Positions 8,966 through 15,579 of a DNA stretch of 64,000 nucleotides are shown here, piece by piece; the stretch's first letter is position 1; every line of letters begins with the position of its first letter. The notes below the pieces were generated by a model. It worked only from the letters and a program-made list of their open reading frames with translations, was not told the origin of the DNA and did not search any database. The stretch is taken from contig NZ_QFZZ01000007.1 in assembly GCF_005233515.1 (NCBI RefSeq), positions 62,001-126,000 on the forward strand, in the 5' to 3' direction. Source of the DNA: Pseudomonas sp. CFBP13508 (lineage in GTDB: Bacteria; Pseudomonadota; Gammaproteobacteria; Pseudomonadales; Pseudomonadaceae). Position numbers and translations under genes: made by a program.

Positions 8966-9934
8966 ATGGACACTTTGCAAAACATGCGCGCCTTCAGTTG
9001 TGTTGCCGAAGCGGGCAGCTTCACCGCCGCCGCCGTGCAACTGGACACCACCACCGCCAACGTCTCGCGCGCGGTCTCCAATCTGGAAGCCCACCTGCAA
9101 ACCCGCCTGCTCAATCGCACGACCCGGCGCATCGCCCTGACCGAGGCCGGCAAGCGCTACCTGCTGCGCTGCGAACAGATCCTCGCCTACGTCGAAGAAG
9201 CCGAAGCGGAAGCCAGCGACGCCCACGCGCGCCCGGCCGGCCAACTGAAAGTGCACACCATGACCGGCATCGGCCAGCACTTCGTCATCGACGCCATCGC
9301 CCGCTACCGCAAGACCCACCCCGACGTGACCTTCGACCTGACCCTGGCCAACCGCGTGCCGGACCTGCTCGACGAGGGCTACGACGTGTCCATCGTGCTC
9401 GCCAGCGAACTGCCCGACTCGGGCTTCGTCTCGCAACGCCTGGGCATCACCTACAGCATCGTCTGCGCCTCGCCGGCCTACGTAAAAGCCAACGGCGCCG
9501 CACAGAAACCCAGCGACCTGCTCAACCATGCCTGCCTGCGCCTGGTCAGCCCGGTGATCCCCTTGGAAAAATGGGCCTTCGACGGCCCGGACGGCCAGGA
9601 AACAGTCACCATCAACAGCTCGCCATTCCTGGTCAACTCCGCCGACGCCATGAAAACCGCCATCACCAGCGGCATGGGCGTCGGCGTGCTGCCGGTCTAC
9701 GCCGCCATCGAAGGACTGCGCAACGGCACTCTGGTGCGCGTGATGCCGAACTACCGCTCGCAGGAACTCAACCTCTACGCCATCTACCCGTCGCGGCAGT
9801 ACCTGGATGCCAAGATCAAAACCTGGGTGGAATATTTGCGCGGATCGTTGCCGGAAATATTGGCGGCGCATCAGGCGGAACTGGTTGCTTATGAATTGAC
9901 CGGGAGCCTGGCGGGCGTCCGCGTTGCGAACTGA
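8966..9934 (+). CDS. LysR-family regulator (AaeR-like), probable regulator of the efflux operon
   Basis: A 322-residue LysR-type transcription factor: winged helix-turn-helix at residues 1-60 (AFSCVAEAGSFTAAAVQLD, TANVSRAVSNLEAHL) and a periplasmic-binding-protein-like effector domain from about residue 90. The RTTRRIALTEAG segment after the helix-turn-helix places it in the CrgA/AaeR branch. It lies divergent from the outer-membrane factor gene, the usual layout for a LysR regulator that controls its neighbour in response to an aromatic effector. About 270 bases separate the two starts, with a REP doublet between them. The effector is inferred, not shown. Confidence 0.9.
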   Translation: MDTLQNMRAFSCVAEAGSFTAAAVQLDTTTANVSRAVSNLEAHLQTRLLNRTTRRIALTEAGKRYLLRCEQILAYVEEAEAEASDAHARPAGQLKVHTMTGIGQHFVIDAIARYRKTHPDVTFDLTLANRVPDLLDEGYDVSIVLASELPDSGFVSQRLGITYSIVCASPAYVKANGAAQKPSDLLNHACLRLVSPVIPLEKWAFDGPDGQETVTINSSPFLVNSADAMKTAITSGMGVGVLPVYAAIEGLRNGTLVRVMPNYRSQELNLYAIYPSRQYLDAKIKTWVEYLRGSLPEILAAHQAELVAYELTGSLAGVRVAN

Positions 9935-9956
9935 GTTTTAAACACTCGCAGGTTTC

Positions 9957-10044
9957 GTGCAGGAGCTGACGAGTGCAACGAGGCTGCGATCTTTTGATTT
10001 TGCTGTTTAAAAATCAAAAGATCGCAGCCTACGGCAGCTCCTAC
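9957..10044. repeat. REP doublet, second family, one arm degenerate
   Basis: Inverted arms of the AGGAGCTG...GCTGCGATCTTTTGAT family at 9957-9996 and 10011-10044. The left arm carries a substitution block (ACGAGTGCAACGA) in place of the usual sequence, so the hairpin is imperfect. Confidence 0.8.
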
Positions 10045-10118
10045 GTTGGGGTGTTTACGGGGAAGTTTCCGACAGGTTTTGCAGGTTGTCCGTCGGAAGT
10101 GCGCTGGCTAGGATCTGG

Positions 10119-10290
10119 CGGTTGCTGACGAATCAGCGACCGGGTCTGGAAAACCCGCAGGATCACAGCGCATGACATAATGCCGCGCTCTTTCAGCGCC
10201 GGTATTCAGTTATGGCGGCTGTACGTGGGAGACCTTCGGGTCTGCCGGGTTTGATCCTTTGCCGGTTTTTCCAGTCCGCGTACAGCTGCC
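10119..10290 (+). ncRNA. Structured leader or small RNA ahead of the DUF6124 gene
   Basis: This noncoding stretch holds at least four hairpins. One is 10119-10142 (10-bp stem, CGAA loop). The others are 10141-10157, 10185-10199, and a 15-bp stem pairing 10214-10228 with 10276-10290. The last encloses a UUCG-capped hairpin (10230-10243) and a weak CCGG-closed loop (10245-10265). CTGGAAAA (10146-10153) can instead pair with TTTTCCAG (10267-10274), so two folds compete. The inner loop contains GATCCTTT (10253-10260), exactly complementary to AAAGGATC (10336-10343) at the ribosome binding site of the next gene. This suggests a cis-acting translational control element. I recall similar blocks before other DUF3077/DUF6124 genes in Pseudomonas but cannot check this here. 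Confidence 0.6.
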
Positions 10291-10349
10291 ACCCCTTTCG
10301 CCTGGAAAACGAAAAATGGCAGCTCCATTAATCCAAAAGGATCTTTGCC

Positions 10350-10724
10350 ATGTTCAAACCCACACCCAATCCCCCCGAATCCGCAAGCACCTCACCCTAC
10401 CAATCCCCTGACTCGAACAAACTCCACGACGCCGCCGAGCGCGCGCTGGATCACTACCTCAAACCGGCCACCACCGCGCAGCAAAGCCACAAACCCAGCA
10501 CCATGTTCCAGGTCGCCCCGGACCAGGACAACGAAAGCCTGCTGGCCCACGCCTGCGAATCCCTCGCCTCGGCGAGCATCATGAGCAGCGACATCGCCGC
10601 CCACGTCGACAGCCCACAGCGGCACACGATATTGGCCATCCAGCAGGTGATCATGCTGGCGGAACTGGCGGTGAATCGGGTACTGGATAATTACGAAATC
10701 CATCAGCCCCCGTCACACAATTGA
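10350..10724 (+). CDS. DUF6124/DUF3077-family small protein
   Basis: A 124-residue cytoplasmic protein of a family found in multiple copies in Pseudomonas genomes. The N-terminal 50 residues are Pro/Ser/Thr-rich and likely disordered. The C-terminal half is helical, with the family pattern ESLLAHACESLASASIMSSD followed by QQVIMLAELAVNRVLD. AAAGGAT lies 7-8 bases before the ATG at 10350, and a long structured leader precedes it. The function is unknown. The gene is followed directly by a large repeat block. Confidence 0.8.
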   Translation: MFKPTPNPPESASTSPYQSPDSNKLHDAAERALDHYLKPATTAQQSHKPSTMFQVAPDQDNESLLAHACESLASASIMSSDIAAHVDSPQRHTILAIQQVIMLAELAVNRVLDNYEIHQPPSHN

Positions 10725-10729
10725 ATCTC

Positions 10730-10819
10730 TGTGGGAGCGAGCCTGCTCGCGAGGGCTTCGGCACATTCAACATTCGAGGTGTCAGATAAACCGCCTTCGC
10801 GAGCAGGCTCGCTCCCACA
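10730..10819. repeat. REP doublet at the left edge of the repeat block
   Basis: Inverted units at 10730-10752 and 10796-10819. The right arm is also the first unit of the 142-bp tandem array. Confidence 0.88.
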
Positions 10820-11245
10820 ATTCTGGATCGTGTACATCAGCGAGATATGAGTCGGCTGTCACGCCGCCTTCGCTGGCAAGCCAGCTCCCACAGGGACGGG
10901 GTGAATCTGGCAGAGATGGGTTGGCAGTGGAGACGCTTTCGCGAGCAGGCTCGCTCCCACAATTCTGGATCGTGTGCATCAGCAAGATGTGAGTTGGCTG
11001 TCAGGCCGCCTTCGCTGGCAAGCCAGCTCCCACAGGGACGGGGTGAATCTGGCAGACAGAGGTTGGCAGTGGAGACGCTTTCGCGAGCAGGCTCGCTCCC
11101 ACAATTCTGGATCGTGTGCATCAGCAAGATGTGAGTTGGCTGTCAGGCCGCCTTCGCTGGCAAGCCAGCTCCCACAGGGACGGGGTGAATCTGGCAGAGA
11201 TAGGTTGGCAGTGGAGACGCTTTCGCGAGCAGGCTCGCTTCCACA
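10796..11245. repeat. 142-bp tandem array, three full copies plus a partial fourth
   Basis: The palindrome beginning TTCGCGAGCAGGCTCGC occurs at 10796, 10938, 11080 and 11222, exactly 142 bases apart each time. Between successive copies the sequence is nearly identical: a shared GGATCGTGTGCATCAGC segment, a second palindrome with core GGCAAGCCAGCTCCCACAGG, then GGGTGAATCTGGCAGA and GGTTGGCAGTGGAGACGC. The copies differ at only a few positions, so the array grew recently by unequal exchange or slippage of a two-palindrome unit. Small reading frames crossing it on both strands are by-products of the repetition. Confidence 0.92.
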
Positions 11246-11261
11246 GAAAGCAAAAGCAAGA

Positions 11262-11365
11262 TCAAAAGATCGCAGCCTTCGGCAGCTCCTACAGTTTGAA
11301 TCGAGTACATCAGCGAGAAACAGGTCGGCTGTCAGGCCGCCTTCGCGAGCAGGCTCGCTCCCACA
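11262..11365. repeat. Mixed REP pair at the end of the tandem array
   Basis: A unit of the second palindrome family (about 11262-11292) is followed, after a variant of the array spacer (GTACATCAGCGAGAAACAGG), by a unit of the first family (11342-11365). It looks like a hybrid relic of the array beside it. Confidence 0.75.
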
Positions 11366-11371
11366 AAAGCA

Positions 11372-11815
11372 AAAGCAAGGCAGCGCAGCTGCCCGCGGCG
11401 AAGCCGCCCCACTCAACAATGAGCGTTAGCTCGAGTGCTTTTGATCCACCGGCGACGTCGGAAGGCTGAGTGGAGGGATTGATCCGGGGGTGGGAGCGCA
11501 GCGACCGTCTGGCGCAGCCAGACACAGCGGAAGGAGGTGCAGCGAAGCAAACCGGAGCCGCTGCGCCCGGATCAGTCCCGGAGCGAAGGAACCCGAGCCT
11601 GCGAGGGCCGAACGTAGGAGCAAGCGTTTTTTGCTTACTTTTTTTGGCGCTTGTAAAAAAGTAAGTCGCCGTCAGGCGAAACCGCCAGCCGCCGCAGCGA
11701 AACCTTCGGATATTCACACCAGACAAACCAAGGCATGGCCGGCCCAGAGGCCGCCAAGACAACCCGAGCGAGAAAATGTTAGCGTGCTTGCAATCAAGCC
11801 CCGACGAGCCCAACC
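11372..11815. repeat. Noncoding GC-rich element, probable dispersed Pseudomonas repeat
   Basis: About 440 bases without a convincing gene. The stretch opens with GCAGCTGCCCGCGGCGAAGC, has open frames on both strands with no sensible start or domain, and contains a bidirectional hairpin (11634-11644 pairing with 11655-11665, arms CTTACTTTTTT and AAAAAAGTAAG). Its spurious translations (for example VFCLLFLALVKK) resemble short 'hypothetical proteins' that I remember from many Pseudomonas genomes, which suggests a dispersed repeat rather than a gene. It ends at the ghrB-like gene. The family membership is recollection, not a search result. Confidence 0.5.
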
Positions 11816-11818
11816 CCA

Positions 11819-12793
11819 ATGAAAAAAACAGTCCTGGCCTTCAGCCGCATCACCCCGCCCATGATCGAACGCCTGCAAGAAGAATTCGACGTCATCGTCC
11901 CCAACCCCAAGACCGGTGACATCAACGCCCAGTTCGACGAAGCCCTGCCCCACGCCCACGGCCTCATCGGCGTCGGCCGCAAACTCGGCCGCGCACAACT
12001 GGAAAGCGCAACCAGACTCGAAGTGGTCTCGAGCGTCTCGGTCGGCTACGACAACTACGACCTCGACTACTTCAACGAACGCGGGATCATGCTCACCAAC
12101 ACCCCCGACGTGCTCACCGAAAGCACCGCCGACCTCGCCTTCGCCCTGATCATGAGCAGCGCCCGCCGCGTCGCCGAACTCGACGCCTGGACCAAGGCCG
12201 GGCAATGGCAGGCCAGCGTCGGCGCCCCGCTGTTCGGCACTGATGTGCACGGCAAGACCCTCGGCATCGTCGGCATGGGCAACATCGGCGCCGCTGTCGC
12301 CCGGCGCGGGCGCTTCGGCTTCAACATGCCGATCATCTACAGCGGTAACAGCCGCAAGACCGAACTGGAACAGGAGCTCGGCGCGCAGTTCCGCAGCCTC
12401 GATGAGCTGCTGGCCGAAGCCGATTTCGTTTGCCTGGTGGTGCCGTTGAGCGACAAGACCCGCCACCTGATCAGCCATCGCGAACTGGCGCTGATGAAGC
12501 CGAGCGCGATCCTGGTCAACATCTCGCGCGGCCCGGTGGTCGACGAACCGGCACTGATTGAAGCCCTGCAAAACAACCGCATCCGTGGCGCCGGGCTGGA
12601 CGTCTATGAAAAAGAACCGCTGGCCGAATCGCCGCTGTTCCAATTGAAGAACGCCGTGACCCTGCCGCACATCGGCTCGGCCACCACCGAAACCCGCGAA
12701 GCCATGGCCAACCGCGCCCTGGCCAACCTGCGCAGCGCCCTGCTCGGCGAACGGCCGCAGGATCTGGTCAATCCGCAGGCCTGGCGCGGCTGA
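11819..12793 (+). CDS. 2-hydroxyacid dehydrogenase, GhrB/2-ketogluconate reductase type
   Basis: A 324-residue D-2-hydroxyacid dehydrogenase that reduces glyoxylate, hydroxypyruvate or 2-ketogluconate with NAD(P)H in the cytoplasm. The nucleotide-binding motif GMGNIG is at about residues 152-157. The catalytic triad is visible as Arg in NISRGP (about 235), Glu in YEKEP (about 264) and His in LPHIGSAT (about 283). The overall match is to the GhrB/TkrA branch, but substrate choice cannot be fixed from sequence. It stands alone after a repeat block and is followed by a stem-loop. Confidence 0.92.
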   Translation: MKKTVLAFSRITPPMIERLQEEFDVIVPNPKTGDINAQFDEALPHAHGLIGVGRKLGRAQLESATRLEVVSSVSVGYDNYDLDYFNERGIMLTNTPDVLTESTADLAFALIMSSARRVAELDAWTKAGQWQASVGAPLFGTDVHGKTLGIVGMGNIGAAVARRGRFGFNMPIIYSGNSRKTELEQELGAQFRSLDELLAEADFVCLVVPLSDKTRHLISHRELALMKPSAILVNISRGPVVDEPALIEALQNNRIRGAGLDVYEKEPLAESPLFQLKNAVTLPHIGSATTETREAMANRALANLRSALLGERPQDLVNPQAWRG

Positions 12794-12825
12794 AAAAAAG
12801 GGCCAGCGCAACATTGCGCTGGCCC
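12793..12825 (-). terminator. Stem-loop after the hydroxyacid dehydrogenase gene
   Basis: A perfect 12-bp stem (12800-12811 with 12814-12825, very short loop) has an A tract on its left, so the U tract of an intrinsic terminator would form on minus-strand transcripts. On the plus strand it lacks a T run and may only stabilise the 3' end of the dehydrogenase message. Confidence 0.6.
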
Positions 12826-12933
12826 TCACCTTACATAACTTGCAACCGAACAAGAACGCCAGACCCAGTAACTGCCATATAAGCTCTCGCAACTTATCAA
12901 CTTATTGATTATTTGCTATGGAGAGCTGATCCC

Positions 12934-13443
12934 GTGAACACCCTGACCACCGACAAACTGATTCGTTACAGCAAAGTCATCCTGATGGCTTATATAAGTT
13001 TCTTTGGCCTGCTGGTGATGATTCATAACTTCACTGACTATGAGTCCAACTACACTTACGTTGCACATATCCTGAGCATGGACACCACCAACGCCAGTGA
13101 AAACATCATGTACCGGGCGATCGACTCGCCGATGATCCATCACCGGATCTATTGGTTCATCATCACCATGGAAGTGACTTATACGGTGCTCTGCCTGATC
13201 GGCACTTACCAGTTATATCGCTACATCGACGCATCAGCAGCGCAGTTTCATGAAGCCAAGAAATTTTCGATCATGGGCATATTGGTCGCCATTTTCATTT
13301 ATTACGTATGCCTGCAAACGGTCGGTGTCGAGTGGTTCGACATGGACACTTCGCAATCCTGGAATGCCAAGGACTGGGCAAGACACATTGTCGACTTCGT
13401 CTTCCCGGCAATGATTTACATCACTTTGAAAGTCGAGCGCTGA
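12934..13443 (+). CDS. DUF2165 integral membrane protein
   Basis: A 169-residue protein with four predicted membrane helices, matching the small DUF2165 family of unknown function. The GTG at 12934 is chosen as start because GGAG at 12920-12923 is well placed before it; the upstream TTG at 12913 adds seven residues without a ribosome site. The conserved look of NFTDYESNY after helix 1 and QSWNAKDWARH before the last helix fits the family. It is convergent with the EamA gene, and the two stops are under 20 bases apart. Confidence 0.85.
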   Translation: MNTLTTDKLIRYSKVILMAYISFFGLLVMIHNFTDYESNYTYVAHILSMDTTNASENIMYRAIDSPMIHHRIYWFIITMEVTYTVLCLIGTYQLYRYIDASAAQFHEAKKFSIMGILVAIFIYYVCLQTVGVEWFDMDTSQSWNAKDWARHIVDFVFPAMIYITLKVER

Positions 13444-13461
13444 CTATCAGCGCTCGAGTTA

Positions 13462-14364
13462 TCAAGCCAACTTCCCATGCCCGGCAGGCACCAACGCTTT
13501 GGGTTTACGGAACACCAACACGTTGCCCAGCATCACCAGCACCAGCCCGACCAAAGCCGGTGCTGTCCATTGATATCCTTCGGCAAACGCCGACACGTTC
13601 AGCGCCACCACCGGGAACAGCACCGTGCAGTAAGCCGCCCGCTCCGGGCCCATGCGCCCGACCAGCGTCAGGTACGCGGTGAAGCCGATCACCGAGCCGG
13701 GAATCACCAGATACAACAGTGCCCCGACGTAACGCGGCGACCAATCCATGTCGAAGGGTATGCCCTTGATCAGACACCACACCGTCAGCATCGCTGCGCC
13801 GTAAGCCATGCCCCAGGCGTTGGTGGTCAGCGGTCGCAATCCCGCTTTCTGTTGCAGACTCGAGAGCATATTGCCGGCGGAAAAACACAAGGTGCCACAT
13901 AACGCCAATCCAAGGCCGAGCAGGGTTTGCGGGCTGGCCTCATGCCCGGCCAGTTCCGGCCAGAACAACAGCCCCAGACCTGACAGCCCCAACGCACCGC
14001 CCAGCAACACATTGCGGGCAATGCGCTGGCCGAAGAACACCCGCGCATTAAGGGCGTTCCACAGCGTTGCCGTGGAAAACACCACCGCCACCAGCCCGCT
14101 GGGAATCCACTGGCTGGCCGTCAGAAAGCACATGAAGTTCACACAGAACAGGCACAGCCCCTGGGCCACACAGATCAAATGGCCACGGCGGTTCATCGGT
14201 TGCAGGCGCCGGCTGAGCAGCAACAGTGCAAACAGCACCAGCGCGGCAAGGCCGAAGCGATAGACAATCGACACCGGGATTTCGACCACGCCCAATTGCC
14301 ATTTCAAGGCAATCCAGGTGGTGCCCCAGATCAGCACGGTCAGCAGGTACAACGACAGGTTCAT
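13462..14364 (-). CDS. EamA-family (DMT) transporter
   Basis: A 300-residue inner-membrane protein with about ten hydrophobic helices in two repeated EamA halves, the drug/metabolite exporter fold used by RhtA/YdcZ-like amino acid and metabolite exporters. The opening MNLSLYLLTVLIWGTTWIAL and the later QWIPSGLVAVVFSTATLWN are typical. The ATG at 14364 follows GGAGTG. It lies divergent from the AraC-family gene at 14505, which probably controls it. The exported compound is unknown. Confidence 0.9.
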   Translation of the reverse strand: MNLSLYLLTVLIWGTTWIALKWQLGVVEIPVSIVYRFGLAALVLFALLLLSRRLQPMNRRGHLICVAQGLCLFCVNFMCFLTASQWIPSGLVAVVFSTATLWNALNARVFFGQRIARNVLLGGALGLSGLGLLFWPELAGHEASPQTLLGLGLALCGTLCFSAGNMLSSLQQKAGLRPLTTNAWGMAYGAAMLTVWCLIKGIPFDMDWSPRYVGALLYLVIPGSVIGFTAYLTLVGRMGPERAAYCTVLFPVVALNVSAFAEGYQWTAPALVGLVLVMLGNVLVFRKPKALVPAGHGKLA

Positions 14365-14504
14365 GGCACACACTCCTTAAGCAGGCCTTGAGTGTCTGCC
14401 TCGGGCGTCATTCGGCGCTTGCACAATCTTGCGCTTTTGTCTGGCGGCAGGCTGGCAGCGCTGCGTCTACGGAGTAGGATGCAAGGCGTTGGAGAGAACC
14501 GAAC

Positions 14505-15380
14505 ATGGCCGCTATCGATACCCTGCAAGTCTTTCAAGCCCTCAACCGCTCGCCGAATGCACGTCTGGTGCACAGCGCCGAGCTCGGTGACGGCATGTCT
14601 GCGGCCTTGTGGACCAACCACCACGATGCCCAGGAATACGAAGCGCCAAGTCATCACACGCTGTCGTGCTACGTCGCCGGCGGCACCGGCACCTTCCGTC
14701 GTGGCCAGCCGGGCCGCAAGGGCGGGCCGGACAAGCTGTGTATCCTGCCGGCCGATCATGAATCGGGCTGGGTGATCAATGGCGATATCCGTCTGGCGCA
14801 CCTGTATTTCAGCGCCGAACAATTCGCCCTCGGTTGCGTGACGTTGCTTGATCGCGAGCCGCGCGAGATGCAATTACGCGAGCAGACCTTTCTCGAAGAT
14901 CCGCAGCAGGCGCAGCGCTTCCGGCAATTGCTGAATCTGAACTGGCAAGAGCCGGCCGAGCGCTTGCTGACCAGCAGCCTCGCCCATGAATTGATCAGCC
15001 ACACGCTGCTCAGCCAGGTGGGTGCGCGTCAGGGCTTGCGCCTGAAGGGCGGGCTCGCGCCGCACCAGCGCCGACAACTGGTGGAGTTCATCGACAACCA
15101 GTTGAGCGAAGCCATCAGCCTCGGGCAACTGGCCGGGCTGTGTGCGCTGTCGGAATATCACTTTGCGCGGATGTTTCGCGTCAGCTTCGGGCTACCGCCG
15201 CACCAGTACGTGCTGGCGCGGCGCTTGAGCCGGGCGCGGGAATTGTTGCGCGGCACGGCGTTGCCGCTTGGCGAGATTGCGCTGGCGTGCGGGTTTGCCA
15301 GTGCCAGCCATTTTACTAATCGGTTCAGGCAGGTTTTGGGTGGGACGCCGGGCGAGTATCGGCAGGCGTTTTTGCGGTAA
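14505..15380 (+). CDS. AraC-family transcriptional regulator
   Basis: A 291-residue regulator with an N-terminal cupin-like sensing region and a C-terminal AraC/XylS DNA-binding domain with two helix-turn-helix motifs (about residues 190-290: LGQLAGLCALSEYHFARMF and LGEIALACGFASASHFTNRF). The layout is that of metabolite-responsive activators. The divergent EamA exporter gene 140 bases away is the likely target. The effector is not evident. Confidence 0.9.
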   Translation: MAAIDTLQVFQALNRSPNARLVHSAELGDGMSAALWTNHHDAQEYEAPSHHTLSCYVAGGTGTFRRGQPGRKGGPDKLCILPADHESGWVINGDIRLAHLYFSAEQFALGCVTLLDREPREMQLREQTFLEDPQQAQRFRQLLNLNWQEPAERLLTSSLAHELISHTLLSQVGARQGLRLKGGLAPHQRRQLVEFIDNQLSEAISLGQLAGLCALSEYHFARMFRVSFGLPPHQYVLARRLSRARELLRGTALPLGEIALACGFASASHFTNRFRQVLGGTPGEYRQAFLR

Positions 15381-15387
15381 CCCCATT

Positions 15388-15565
15388 CCCCTCACCCCAG
15401 CCCTCTCCCAGAGGGAGAGGGGGCCGACCGAGGTGTCTTGCGGTGTACATCGACCTGAAAAATCGCATCGATTATGGATTCCAAGCATTACTTTCAGGTC
15501 GGTGTATCTCTCGAATATCCCACGGTCAGTCCCCTCTCCCTCCGGGAGAGGGCTAGGGTGAGGGG
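15388..15565. repeat. Inverted repeat of the CCCTCTCCC family
   Basis: Outer arms CCCTCACCCCAGCCCTCTCCC-like (15388-15409) and GGGAGAGGGCTAGGGTGAGG-like (15544-15564) flank inner blocks that repeat GACCGAGGTGT-like sequence and a CGACCTGAAA/TTTCAGGTCG inverted pair. The same arms build the tandem array at 26.1 kb and a single half copy occurs at 44049. It sits between the AraC gene and the receptor gene. Confidence 0.85.
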
Positions 15566-15579
15566 CTTTTGGTCTTGCC

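Noticed and set aside
10796..11245. Possible CRISPR array
   Set aside because: Repeat units abut with conserved spacers and long palindromes; there are no unique spacers and no cas genes.
10782..11429. Several 65-150-residue frames on both strands in the repeat block
   Set aside because: They repeat the same peptides with the 142-bp unit, so they reflect the array and not genes.
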